DNA from: Salinisphaera dokdonensis | Lineage (GTDB): Bacteria; Pseudomonadota; Gammaproteobacteria; Nevskiales; Salinisphaeraceae | DNA: 64,000 bases | Assembly (NCBI RefSeq): GCF_040361215.1 | Contig: NZ_APND01000001.1 | Location: 558,001-622,000, forward strand | Direction of reading: 5' to 3' | In this document: one piece after another, positions 1-9,248 of the stretch | Layout: each line of letters opens with the position of its first letter | Position numbering within the stretch: the stretch's first letter is position 1 | Translations under genes and position numbers: made by a program | Notes under the pieces: generated by a model | Told to the model about the DNA's origin: nothing | Databases searched by the model: none | Seen by the model: only the letters and a program-made list of their open reading frames with translations

Positions 1-597
1 GTCGATCACCGGCGACGACGTGCCGCGCAGGGTCAGCGTGGGTACGCTGCGCTCGATGGTCCAGCGGCGGTTGCCGGTGGCCAGGTCAAGGGCGACCAGA
101 CGGCCGTCCAGCGTACGCGCCACGGCCAGCTCGCCGTTGGCGGCGGGTGCAGCGATGATCTCGCTCGACAGCTCCGCGGTCCATTCGCGTTCGCCAGTCG
201 ATGCCGACAGCGCGACGATCTCGCCGTCACGCGTGCCCATGAGCAGCAGGCCGCCCGACACCGTCGGCCCCGAGATCAGGCGATCGCCGGTACGCGAACG
301 CCAGATGCGATCGCCGCTGGCCAAGTCGAGCGCGACGACATAGCCGTCGCTGTTAGCCACATAGACCCGATCGTTCTTGATCGCGGGATCAAAACCGCTG
401 ACGTATTCGCCGGCGCCCTCACCTGCGTCCGTCTTCCAGACCGTATTCATGCGATAGGCCGGCGCGTTGAGCTCGGTCAACGGGGTCGGCTCGGTCACAT
501 TGGCGCCACCGCCACAGGCCGTGAGTACCGCACCCGACAGGGCCAGCGCGGCGATCAGGCCGGTCGTGCGAACAGAATTCGTGCGTCGATCATTCAT
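1..597 (-). CDS. bamB: BamB, outer membrane assembly lipoprotein (partial, C-terminus outside window)
   Basis: The first 199 codons are present; the gene runs off the left edge. BamB is the beta-propeller lipoprotein of the BAM complex that inserts beta-barrel proteins into the outer membrane. The N-terminus has a basic stretch, a hydrophobic segment and a lipobox ending LTAC followed by GGG, as expected for lipidation. The downstream residues show PQQ-like blade motifs such as VYVANSDGYVVALDLASGD, and RSVPTLTLRGTSSPV matches a conserved BamB stretch. The start ATG overlaps the yfgM stop in an ATGA arrangement, and yfgM-bamB is the usual gammaproteobacterial order. No frame disruption is seen in the visible part. 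Confidence 0.93.
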   Translation of the reverse strand, partial: MNDRRTNSVRTTGLIAALALSGAVLTACGGGANVTEPTPLTELNAPAYRMNTVWKTDAGEGAGEYVSGFDPAIKNDRVYVANSDGYVVALDLASGDRIWRSRTGDRLISGPTVSGGLLLMGTRDGEIVALSASTGEREWTAELSSEIIAAPAANGELAVARTLDGRLVALDLATGNRRWTIERSVPTLTLRGTSSPVID

Positions 598-1265
598 GAT
601 GCAGAAGCGCTCTCTTTATCGGTCGGCGCGTCGGCCGCATCGGCCGGCGCGTTATCGGCAAGCTTGGTCTCGAGCGCACGGCTCGGGGTGTCCTGCGGCA
701 GGTTCTCGAGGGCCAGCTGGTAGGCCTTGTAGGCCGCTTCACGATCGCCCTGGGCCGCGTGAATATCGCCCCGCACCTCAGCATAGAGTGCGTCGAACGA
801 CGGGGGATGCTCGGCGTCGAGCATCTTCAGGGCCTCGTCGGCGTTGCCTTCAGTCCATGCCAAACGTGCGGCACGTACCCGCGCGATGTGGGATACACCC
901 TCGCTGGCAGCGTTCTCCACCACCCAATCGAGCTGCTCACGCGCTTTGGCGTAATCTTCCTGTTCCACATAGTGACCGGCCAGGCGCAGCGCGGCGTTGG
1001 CCGCATACGGCGTGCCTGCGTAGTCGTCCTTCAGACGGGTCGCAGTTTCCAGCACCGTCTCGTTGACCTCGCCATTGGCGACGCCCTGCTCTACCTGCTG
1101 GTAGATGTCGGCCGCCTCGGTGGCCTGGTTCTCGCTATGCCAGCGCCAACCCTGCCAGCCGATGATCACGACCAGCCCGACCACGACACCGATTACCAGT
1201 GCCATGCCGTTGGAATCCCACCAGCGCTTGAGGCTGTTCATTTCTTCGTTTTCGAATTGGGCCAT
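594..1265 (-). CDS. yfgM: YfgM, ancillary SecYEG translocon subunit (TPR protein)
   Basis: This 223-aa inner-membrane protein has a short cytosolic N-terminus, one membrane helix at about residues 20-40 (MALVIGVVVGLVVIIGW) and a periplasmic TPR-like helical domain. In E. coli YfgM associates with SecYEG and PpiD and takes part in handing over secreted proteins. The opening MAQFENEEMNSLKRWWDSNG is typical of the family. It sits between hisS (67 bp upstream) and bamB (4-bp overlap), the conserved neighbourhood. The acidic Ala/Asp-rich C-terminal tail is probably disordered. Confidence 0.9.
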   Translation of the reverse strand: MAQFENEEMNSLKRWWDSNGMALVIGVVVGLVVIIGWQGWRWHSENQATEAADIYQQVEQGVANGEVNETVLETATRLKDDYAGTPYAANAALRLAGHYVEQEDYAKAREQLDWVVENAASEGVSHIARVRAARLAWTEGNADEALKMLDAEHPPSFDALYAEVRGDIHAAQGDREAAYKAYQLALENLPQDTPSRALETKLADNAPADAADAPTDKESASAS

Positions 1266-1332
1266 GCGTCGAGCTTTGCGTTGTTATTGGAGAAAGACGT
1301 TGTAAAGACTGCAATCAAGCCAGCAGGTTCAT

Positions 1333-2610
<1,278 letters not shown>

Positions 2611-2626
2611 GGGTCGAGTCGGGCTT

Positions 2627-3658
2627 TTAGTTGTCGCGGGCTTCGACGGTGAGTCGGGCGGTGCTGTTGCTCGTGGTCTGGGCTTGCACGTCGACGTCTT
2701 GGCCGCCGATCTGCATGCTCACCCCCGGCGCATAGCCGAGCGTGATGCGATACGGCGCGTCGGCTTCGAACTCGCGCGTCTCGCCGGCTTCGTAAATGCC
2801 GGTGAGCAGCCGCGAGCCGTTGGCATCGCGGATATCCACCCAGGAGCGATCAGTAAAGTTCACGGCCAGATGGTTGGGCGCAACCTGCGGCTCCGGCGGC
2901 GCCTGCTCGGCTTCACGCCGGCGGCGCTCGGCCTCGCGGTCGATGCCGAGCGTATCGTTCACGTTCCGCCCGCCGCTGCGCTGCCCGGTGTTGGGCATCG
3001 CGCTGCGATCGGCACTGCCCGGACCATCCGAGGCGCCGGGCGAGACGCGCAGGCTGGTGCCCGTCTCGCGTGAACGTTGCGAGGTCGGCCGACCATTGCC
3101 TGTCGCGCTGCTGTTGCCGCTGCCAATACGGTTGCCAGAGCTGCTGCCGCCCTGGCCGCTGGCCAGCGCCGCCGTATCGCCATCTGCGCCCGCATTTTCT
3201 TCCGGCAGGTCGCCGTCCGGCATGAACAGAAACACTGCGCCAACCACCAGGGCCAGCACAACCAGGCCGATGATGCCGAAGGCGCGCCAGTTCGGCGGTG
3301 TAACGTCTTGCGGTACCACGTCGACGGCGGCCGGCGGTGCCGTTTGCGACGACGTCTTCTTGCCGCCCCAGGCCGCATAAGCCTGATTCATCTGTTCGGC
3401 GTCGATGTCGAGCACCTTGGCGCATTGGCGGTAGTAACCGCCGGCGAAGATCGGCTGCGAAAGCTGGTCGAACTCGTTGTTTTCGAGCGCGTGAACGGAC
3501 TTTTCCGAGAGCTTGGTTTCGGCACACAGATCCTCGACCGACCAGTCGTGCGCCAGACGCGCCTCGCGCAACAACTCGCCGGGCGACTTCATGTCGGACC
3601 GGTTGCGCGCAGGACGCTCGGGTACGCTTTCATCGGAAGGCTGCATGGATTCGTTCAT
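2627..3658 (-). CDS. rodZ: RodZ, MreB-associated cell-shape protein
   Basis: RodZ links the MreB cytoskeleton to the inner membrane and maintains rod shape. This 343-aa copy has an N-terminal helix-turn-helix domain (about residues 27-90, starting SPGELLREARLAHDWSVEDL). A membrane helix lies near 124-145 (FGIIGLVVLALVVGAVFLFM). A long Ser/Gly/Arg-rich periplasmic linker leads to a C-terminal beta domain (DUF4115, around WVDIRDANGSRLLTG). Its ATG overlaps the pilW stop by one base (TGATG), suggesting translational coupling. Confidence 0.93.
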   Translation of the reverse strand: MNESMQPSDESVPERPARNRSDMKSPGELLREARLAHDWSVEDLCAETKLSEKSVHALENNEFDQLSQPIFAGGYYRQCAKVLDIDAEQMNQAYAAWGGKKTSSQTAPPAAVDVVPQDVTPPNWRAFGIIGLVVLALVVGAVFLFMPDGDLPEENAGADGDTAALASGQGGSSSGNRIGSGNSSATGNGRPTSQRSRETGTSLRVSPGASDGPGSADRSAMPNTGQRSGGRNVNDTLGIDREAERRRREAEQAPPEPQVAPNHLAVNFTDRSWVDIRDANGSRLLTGIYEAGETREFEADAPYRITLGYAPGVSMQIGGQDVDVQAQTTSNSTARLTVEARDN

Positions 3659-4410
3659 CAGCGCGATTGCTCCAGTTGGCGCAGTGACAGCGTCGCACTC
3701 GGTTTACGGCTGTTATGGCGTTCGACGTAGGCGCTTGCGGCCTCGCGATCGCCCAGGGCCAGTTCGATACGCGCGCCGAGCAAAAGCTGCTCGGGGGCGA
3801 GCTGGCTGACCGAGTCCGCTCGCTCATTGAAAGCGCGGGCTCGCAAAAAATCACCCTGTTCAAACTTCAGCCGCGCCATGTCCGACAGCGCGGTGAACTG
3901 ATCGGCGTTGGCCGCCAATGCTTGACGATGATAACGCTCGGCCGCTTCCACTCGGTCAGCCCGATGCAGGCACAGCCCGGCGTTGGCGAGTGCGTCCGCA
4001 CGCCCGGCGTAGCGCGGGTCCTTGGATGCACGACTGAAATACTTCACCGCACGATCCACGTCGCCCTGCTTGCACAGGAACGCGGCATAGCTGTTGTAGA
4101 TGGGCGCACCAGGCTGCAGGTCGAGCGTCTTTTCGTAGTAGCGCTCGGCGTCCTGGGTCTCGCCCAGCCGATCGCTCACGATCGCCATGCCCCAGTTCGC
4201 GGCCAGGTTGTTGCTGTCATACCCCAGGGCGCGCTGAAAACGCGACAGCGCCTGTTCGTTGTCTTCCTTGCGCAGAAAATCCGCGCCGAGGCTGGCATTG
4301 GCTTCGGCCGCGCGCTGGTTGTCGACCGCGTTACGGCTGCCGGCACAGCCGGCAGTCGCCACGAGCACGGCCAACAGCAACAACAGGACTACAGCACGCC
4401 GCTGCCTCAT
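3658..4410 (-). CDS. pilW: PilW/PilF, type IV pilus biogenesis TPR lipoprotein
   Basis: This 250-aa outer-membrane lipoprotein has TPR repeats. PilW (PilF) is the pilotin needed for multimerisation or localisation of the PilQ secretin. A hydrophobic leader ends in the lipobox VATAGCAGS. Downstream there are successive TPRs, for example ALGYDSNNLAANWGMAIV and YEKTLDLQPGAPIYNSYAAF. The gene is coupled to rlmN (4-bp ATGA overlap) and rodZ (1-bp overlap). The rlmN-pilW-rodZ order is conserved in many gammaproteobacteria. No pilin or pilQ genes are in this window. Confidence 0.9.
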   Translation of the reverse strand: MRQRRAVVLLLLLAVLVATAGCAGSRNAVDNQRAAEANASLGADFLRKEDNEQALSRFQRALGYDSNNLAANWGMAIVSDRLGETQDAERYYEKTLDLQPGAPIYNSYAAFLCKQGDVDRAVKYFSRASKDPRYAGRADALANAGLCLHRADRVEAAERYHRQALAANADQFTALSDMARLKFEQGDFLRARAFNERADSVSQLAPEQLLLGARIELALGDREAASAYVERHNSRKPSATLSLRQLEQSR

Positions 4411-5588
4411 ACCGACGCAACCGGCTTGGACTCGACCCGGATCGGCACATCGCGAAAGTGCCGTTTCTGCTTGCTCCGCACACGGCCGACCAACTGCCCG
4501 CAGGCCGCGTCGATATCGTCACCGCGGGTACGCCGCACCGTGGTGCGCAGCCCCTTGTTGTGCAGGATGTCCTGGAACTGGCGGATTCGCGCTTCGTCGG
4601 GGCGGGTGTAGCCGCTGCCTTCGAAAGCGTTGAACGGGATCAGATTGATCTTGGCCGGCCGATTGGCCAGCAGCTTGACCAGCCCGCGTGCCTGCTCGGG
4701 ATTGTCGTTGACGCCGTTGAGCAGCACGTATTCATAGACCACGTGGGCCCGTCGCTGCTTGTCTTCGACATAGCGATCACAGGCCGCCATGAGCTCGGCC
4801 AGCGGATACTTGCGGTTGATCGGCACGAGTTCGTCGCGCAGATCGTCAGTCGGCGCGTGCAACGACACGGCCAGGGCGACATCCACTTCTTCGCGCAGGC
4901 GATCCATGAACGGCACCATACCCGAAGTCGACACCGTAACCCGCCGTTTAGACAGGCCGAATCCGTAATCGTCGAGCAGGATACGAATCGCCGGCACTAC
5001 CGCGCGGTAGTTGGCCAGCGGCTCGCCCATGCCCATGAACACGATGTTCGACAGCGCCCGATCGCCGTGGACCAGGCCCTGGGCACGGAGGTCGTGCTCG
5101 GCCATCCACACCTGGCCGACGATCTCGGCCGTGGTGAGGTTACGGTTGAGGCCCTGCTTGCCGGTCGCACAGAAAGAGCAATCCAGCGCGCAGCCGATCT
5201 GCGACGAGATACACAGCGTCGCGCGGTCTGCCTCGGGGATGTAAACCGCCTCGATGGCGTTATCCGGATCCAGATCCTCGGTTACCGCCAGCAGCCATTT
5301 ACGGGTGCCGTCGGTAGCCTTCTGCTCGCGAATCTTGGCCGGCGGGTGGATCTCGGCGATGTCGGGCAGACGCTCTCGGAGCGCCTTGCTCAGATCCGTC
5401 ATCGCCGAGAAGTCGGTCACGCCGCGGGCATAGATCCACTGCATGACCTGCTTGGCCCGGAACGCCGACTCTCCGTGCTCACGAAAGAAGGCCGCCATGG
5501 CCTCGCGGTCCAGACCAAACAGGTTGACGCGCGTCGCTTTCGCGGCGGCGGAGCTGGTCGTTTTGGTTTCGCTTGCTTTCGTGCTCAT
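4407..5588 (-). CDS. rlmN: RlmN, 23S rRNA A2503 / tRNA A37 C2-methyltransferase
   Basis: This radical-SAM enzyme methylates C2 of A2503 in 23S rRNA and A37 in some tRNAs. The CX3CX2C cluster motif is at C133, C137 and C140 (GCALDCSFCATGKQG). The second catalytic cysteine is C363 in DDIDAACGQL. The frame is open upstream to 5726, but that would overlap ndk. The ATG at 5588 (MSTKASETK) gives 393 aa, the normal length, and begins 22 bp after the ndk stop. The N-terminal 20 residues are Ala/Thr/Lys-rich and precede the conserved start of homology at VNLFGLDREAM. Confidence 0.95.
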   Translation of the reverse strand: MSTKASETKTTSSAAAKATRVNLFGLDREAMAAFFREHGESAFRAKQVMQWIYARGVTDFSAMTDLSKALRERLPDIAEIHPPAKIREQKATDGTRKWLLAVTEDLDPDNAIEAVYIPEADRATLCISSQIGCALDCSFCATGKQGLNRNLTTAEIVGQVWMAEHDLRAQGLVHGDRALSNIVFMGMGEPLANYRAVVPAIRILLDDYGFGLSKRRVTVSTSGMVPFMDRLREEVDVALAVSLHAPTDDLRDELVPINRKYPLAELMAACDRYVEDKQRRAHVVYEYVLLNGVNDNPEQARGLVKLLANRPAKINLIPFNAFEGSGYTRPDEARIRQFQDILHNKGLRTTVRRTRGDDIDAACGQLVGRVRSKQKRHFRDVPIRVESKPVASV

Positions 5589-5610
5589 GGACAGACGACG
5601 CGTTTCGGAT

Positions 5611-6036
5611 TTATCGCGGGCAGAGGCCATCCTGACCGAAGAAGAACGCGATTTCCTGCTCGGCGGTTTCCGGGGCGTCCGAACCGTGCACGGCGTTCGC
5701 GTCGATGGACTCGGCGAAATCACCACGGATGGTGCCGGCTTCGGCTTCCTTCGGATTGGTCGCGCCCATCAGGTCGCGGTTCTTGGCGATGGCGTTCTCG
5801 CCTTCGAGAGCCTGCACCATCACCGGACCGGAGATCATGAAGGAGACCAGCGCATCGAAGAACGGGCGCTCGGAATGCACGGCGTAGAACTTCTCGGCAT
5901 CCTCGCGGGACAGATGCACCATGCGTGCACCGATGATGCGCAGGTCGGCCTTCTCGAAACGGCTGAGAATCTCACCAACAACGTTCTTGGCTACGGCATC
6001 GGGTTTGATGATGGACAGGGTGCGCTCAACGGCCAT
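5611..6036 (-). CDS. ndk: Nucleoside diphosphate kinase
   Basis: This 141-aa cytosolic enzyme transfers the gamma-phosphate from ATP to NDPs through a phosphohistidine. The active-site histidine is H117 in NAVHGSD. The N-terminus ERTLSIIKPDAVAKN is diagnostic. A strong ribosome-binding site (GGAGAG) lies 4-9 bases before the ATG. It is the first gene of the ndk-rlmN-pilW-rodZ-hisS-yfgM-bamB run. Confidence 0.97.
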   Translation of the reverse strand: MAVERTLSIIKPDAVAKNVVGEILSRFEKADLRIIGARMVHLSREDAEKFYAVHSERPFFDALVSFMISGPVMVQALEGENAIAKNRDLMGATNPKEAEAGTIRGDFAESIDANAVHGSDAPETAEQEIAFFFGQDGLCPR

Positions 6037-6065
6037 GGTCTCTCCTACTGGAACGGCAAATCGCT

Positions 6066-6095
6066 AAAAAATGCGCACCAGCGAGTGGCTGGCGC
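6066..6095 (-). terminator. Candidate intrinsic terminator or attenuator between iscA-like gene and ndk
   Basis: On the minus strand a GC-rich imperfect stem (GCGCCAGC, loop CACTC, GCTGGTGCGC) is followed directly by ATTTTTT. It is 66 bp beyond the stop of the upstream iscA-like gene and about 30 bp before the ndk start. It could end the cysE-isc transcript. It also lies just downstream of a promoter-like sequence (6111-6140), in which case it would be in the ndk leader. Confidence 0.55.
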
Positions 6096-6110
6096 GATGG
6101 CTAACCTCCC

Positions 6111-6140
6111 ATTGTAGCGTTCTGCCCCACCGCTTGTCAG
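6111..6140 (-). promoter_or_regulatory. Candidate sigma-70 promoter for ndk operon
   Basis: Read on the minus strand, CTGACA (positions 6140-6135) and TACAAT (6116-6111) are separated by 18 bp. Five of six bases match each consensus hexamer. The predicted start point would lie about 65-70 nt upstream of the ndk ATG. Sequence match only. Confidence 0.5.
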
Positions 6141-6161
6141 GGCGCGCCGCGCCGCCGCGCG

Positions 6162-6509
6162 CTAGACCGTGAACGACTCGCCGCAGCCGCAGGCATGCTT
6201 TGCGCGCGGATTATCGAATCGAAACATGCGGTTGAGACCTTCGGACTTGAAGTCGAGGGTGGTGCCACTCAACACCGCCAGGTGCTTGCGGTCGACCACG
6301 ACTTTTGCGCCAAAGCCTTCAAATACGCCGTCGTTGGCGCTGATCTCGTCGGCATAGTCCATCGTGTACATATAACCGCTGCACCCGGACTTGCGCACAC
6401 CCACCCGCAGACCGATGCCACTGCCCCGCTTGGCCAGCTGGGCATTGATCCGCTCGGCTGCGGCCTGCGTCAGCGTTATTTCCTCGGTTTCGACTGCTGT
6501 TTCACTCAT
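6162..6509 (-). CDS. A-type Fe-S cluster carrier (IscA/SufA/ErpA family)
   Basis: This 115-aa protein delivers Fe-S clusters to apo-proteins. The three conserved cysteines are C43 (KSGCSGYMY) and C107/C109 in the C-terminal CGCGESFTV. The ATG at 6509 (MSETAVETEE) is chosen over the upstream ATG at 6590, because the added 27 residues would overlap the preceding gene and match nothing conserved. It begins 7 bp after the IscU-like gene, so it belongs to the cysE-desulfurase operon. Which A-type subfamily it belongs to cannot be settled here. Confidence 0.9.
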   Translation of the reverse strand: MSETAVETEEITLTQAAAERINAQLAKRGSGIGLRVGVRKSGCSGYMYTMDYADEISANDGVFEGFGAKVVVDRKHLAVLSGTTLDFKSEGLNRMFRFDNPRAKHACGCGESFTV

Positions 6510-6516
6510 AACCTCA

Positions 6517-6903
6517 TCATCCCAGATTGCCCAGTGCGCTGGCCAATGCGTCGATTGCGAGCAGCGCCGCATAGCGCTCGCCCGGCGCAAGAGCCAGTGC
6601 CTGTTCGATGTCCCGCAGTTTTAGACTGCGGGCGTCATTGATCGTTCGGTCGCGCAACTGTTCACAGAGCCAGTCCGCACAGGCCACCACCACCGGTGGG
6701 CCGAATGCCGCGAACGCCGCCGCGACGATACGCCGTTCGTTGTCTTCCTGCTCGCAGGCGAGATGGATTCGACAGTGCGCATCCTCGCCCGGGGTGTCGG
6801 CATCGCCCACACCTTGCCATTGAATAATGGCACATTCAGCGAGCGCGTGTCTCGGCGCGAGAAAACGCGCCAGCCAAGGGTCCTCCGCCGTCGACGCGCT
6901 CAT
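6517..6903 (-). CDS. IscU/NifU-like scaffold paralogue lacking the cluster-binding cysteines
   Basis: This 128-aa protein aligns along its length with IscU. The C-terminal half reads RTINDARSLKLRDIEQALALAPGERY, matching the IscU segment around KTLDEALAIKNTDIAEEL, and AFGPPVVV matches the IscU TYGCGSAI loop. By hand alignment, IscU C37 is E40, C63 is P69, H105 is Y111 and C106 is A112, and the conserved Asp beside C37 is also lost. Cysteines exist (24, 44, 50, 75, 80) but not at ligand positions. It sits between a desulfurase (ATGA overlap) and the A-type carrier. A regulatory or non-cluster role is inferred. Family assignment is by eye. Confidence 0.65.
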   Translation of the reverse strand: MSASTAEDPWLARFLAPRHALAECAIIQWQGVGDADTPGEDAHCRIHLACEQEDNERRIVAAAFAAFGPPVVVACADWLCEQLRDRTINDARSLKLRDIEQALALAPGERYAALLAIDALASALGNLG

Positions 6904-8066
6904 GCCGCCGGCGCCAGCGCGCGCAGCCGCTCCACCTCGGCCACGAAACGCCTGCCCGCCTGCTCGATTGTGGCGTCGTCCGTGTTCGCGCCGAGACTGA
7001 AACGGATACTTGCGCCCGCTTCGCGCGGCGTGCGCCCCATCGCGCGTAGCACATAGGACGACTGCCCCTTGGCCGCGCTACAGGCCGCGCCCGACGAGAC
7101 CGCCAGCGCCGGTGTGCCCTCGGTGAGCCCGATCAGCAGCGCTTCGCCATGCACGCCGGCCACGCTGACATTGAGAAACGGCGCTGCGACCTGCGCGGGC
7201 GCGCCGTTGCGCATCACGCCTTCGAGGCTGTCGATCTGCCCCCACAGGCGATCGCGTAGCGCGCCGAGACGCGCCTGCTCTTCGCCACGCGTCGCTGCGA
7301 CATGATCCGCCGCGGCGCCAAAGCCCGCAATCTGATGGGTAGCGAGCGTGCCGGAACGCAATCCACGTTGCTGACCGCCGCCATGCAATTGCGCAGCAAT
7401 GCCGGTGCGCGGGCGCACGAACAGTGCGCCGATGCCTTTCGGCCCGCCGATCTTGTGAGCCGAAACCGACAGCAGCGCGATGTTCATGGCGTCCATATCG
7501 ATCGGCAACCGCCCGAGGCTCTGGGCGGCGTCGACGTGCAATGCAACGCCATGCTCGCGGCACAGGTCCCCGATCGCGGCAATCTCCTGGATCACGCCGG
7601 TTTCGTTGTTCACATGCATCACCGAGACCAGCGTCGCGCCGTCGGCAATGGCGCGATCGAGCGCTTCGAGATCAAGCCGACCGTGATCATCGACGCCCAG
7701 ACGCGTCACCCGGGCCCCACGTTTTTCCAACCAATCCAGCGTATCGAGCGTGGCGCTGTGTTCCGTGACCACGCTCACGACGTGCGCATCGCCGCCGGCG
7801 AATTCTGCCGCGCCCTTGAGCGCGAGATTGATCGATTCGGTCGCGCCCGATGTCCAGATCAGGTCGCGCGGCCGGGCGTTGACGAGCCCGGCCAATCCTG
7901 CAGCGGCAGCGGCGACCTCGTCAGCGGCCGCGCGACCCGGGGCATGCAGCGAAGCGGGATTTGCAGACGTATCGAGCAGCGCTCGCTGCATGGCCGCGAA
8001 AACGCCGGGCGCGAGCGGCGCGGTCGCAGCATGGTCGAGATATAGAACGTCGCCCGCCGCGCTCAT
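6900..8066 (-). CDS. Cysteine desulfurase (IscS/NifS family), second copy
   Basis: This 388-aa PLP enzyme removes sulfur from cysteine for Fe-S cluster or thiolation chemistry. The N-terminus LYLDHAATAPL is typical. The PLP lysine lies in SVSAHKIGGPKGIGAL, and the persulfide cysteine lies in AVSSGAACSAAKG. It overlaps the first desulfurase gene by 4 bp (ATGA) and the IscU-like gene by 4 bp. It is clearly divergent from its neighbour paralogue, so the pair is not a recent duplication. Specificity (IscS, NifS or other) is not resolved. Confidence 0.9.
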   Translation of the reverse strand: MSAAGDVLYLDHAATAPLAPGVFAAMQRALLDTSANPASLHAPGRAAADEVAAAAAGLAGLVNARPRDLIWTSGATESINLALKGAAEFAGGDAHVVSVVTEHSATLDTLDWLEKRGARVTRLGVDDHGRLDLEALDRAIADGATLVSVMHVNNETGVIQEIAAIGDLCREHGVALHVDAAQSLGRLPIDMDAMNIALLSVSAHKIGGPKGIGALFVRPRTGIAAQLHGGGQQRGLRSGTLATHQIAGFGAAADHVAATRGEEQARLGALRDRLWGQIDSLEGVMRNGAPAQVAAPFLNVSVAGVHGEALLIGLTEGTPALAVSSGAACSAAKGQSSYVLRAMGRTPREAGASIRFSLGANTDDATIEQAGRRFVAEVERLRALAPAA

Positions 8067-9229
8067 CCCAGCACGGAGGCGCTGATGCTTCCGGGCATGG
8101 CTACACCGCCGCCATCGGACAGGCGCCCCAGCACAAGCAGGAACTGCTGGATTTCCTCCAGCGTGTTCTGAGGCCCGAGGCTGACGCGAATCGCGCCCTG
8201 GGCAACGGCCGGGTCGATGCCCATGGCCAGCAGCACCGGGCTTGGCTCACCGGTGCCCGCAGCACAGGCCGAGCCGGACGACACCGCAATATCCTCGCGA
8301 TCGAGCAGCATGAGCAGGCCTTCGCCGTCATAGCCGGCGACCGCGAACTGGCAGGTGTTGGCCAGACGTTCGGCATGTGCCGAGAAGCGGGTGATACCGG
8401 GCATGGCGTCCAGCCCGGCCTCCAGCTTGTCGCGCAGATCACGCATGTGCGCGATCTCGGTGTCGCGATGGACCATGAGCCGTTTCGCCGCCGCGCCGAA
8501 GCCCACGATCCCGGCGACGTTGTAGCTGCCCGAGCGCAGACCCTGTTCGTGGCCGCCGCCGTGGATGAGCGGCGCCATGTCCATCTGCTTGTCGACGATC
8601 AGCGCACCCACACCTTTCGGGCCCTGGATCTTGTGCGACGACAGGCTCGCGCAATGCGCGCCGCTGGCCGCGAAATCGAAGCCCAGCTTGCCGATCGCCT
8701 GAACCGCGTCGGTATGTAGCCACACCCCGGCCGCGCTCACGATCTTCGCGATCGCAGCCATATCCTGGATCACGCCGGTTTCGTTGTTCGCCGCCATGAT
8801 CGAGACCAGCGTGACGTCGCGGGCCGCGAGTTCGCGTTCCAAATCGGCCGTATCGACCCGCCCTTCGCTATCGACCTTAAGACGGTCGACCCGCCAGCCG
8901 TCGCGCTCGAGCGCTTCCGCCGCATCGGTGATCGCGGGATGCTCGATCGGCGAAATCAGCATCCGACCCGGTTTTCGCATGGCCGCCACGCCCTTGAGCG
9001 CCATGTTGTCGGCCTCGGTACCGCCACCGGTGAAGATCACCTGCGACGGATGGGCATTCACGCAGTCCGCCACCCGCCCGCGCGCTTCGTCGACCGCGGC
9101 GCGTGCCTCGCGACCGGCACGATGCAGCGACGACGCGTTGCCGTGGCGTTCGGTCAGCCACGGGCGCATCGCCTCGAATACATCGGGATGCATCGGGGTG
9201 GTCGCGTTGTGGTCGAAATAGATGCTCAT
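8063..9229 (-). CDS. Cysteine desulfurase (IscS/NifS family), first copy
   Basis: This 388-aa class V aminotransferase-fold enzyme starts MSIYFDHNATTPMHP, a typical NifS/IscS beginning. The PLP lysine is in SSHKIQGPKGVGAL and the catalytic cysteine in AVSSGSACAAGTGEPS. The ATG at 9229 is preferred over an in-frame ATG at 9277, which would overlap cysE by 29 bp. It begins 19 bp after the cysE stop. The pairing of serine acetyltransferase with a desulfurase suggests joint supply and use of cysteine sulfur. Confidence 0.92.
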   Translation of the reverse strand: MSIYFDHNATTPMHPDVFEAMRPWLTERHGNASSLHRAGREARAAVDEARGRVADCVNAHPSQVIFTGGGTEADNMALKGVAAMRKPGRMLISPIEHPAITDAAEALERDGWRVDRLKVDSEGRVDTADLERELAARDVTLVSIMAANNETGVIQDMAAIAKIVSAAGVWLHTDAVQAIGKLGFDFAASGAHCASLSSHKIQGPKGVGALIVDKQMDMAPLIHGGGHEQGLRSGSYNVAGIVGFGAAAKRLMVHRDTEIAHMRDLRDKLEAGLDAMPGITRFSAHAERLANTCQFAVAGYDGEGLLMLLDREDIAVSSGSACAAGTGEPSPVLLAMGIDPAVAQGAIRVSLGPQNTLEEIQQFLLVLGRLSDGGGVAMPGSISASVLG

Positions 9230-9248
9230 GGCGCGGGGGCGACCTGAA

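Noticed and set aside
5589..5726. 46-residue N-terminal extension of RlmN
   Set aside because: It would overlap ndk, lacks conserved sequence, and the ATG at 5588 gives normal family length.
4458..5840. 460-codon plus-strand frame opposite rlmN and ndk
   Set aside because: Shadow of two well-supported genes; composition is His/Arg/Gln-rich as expected for an antisense frame.
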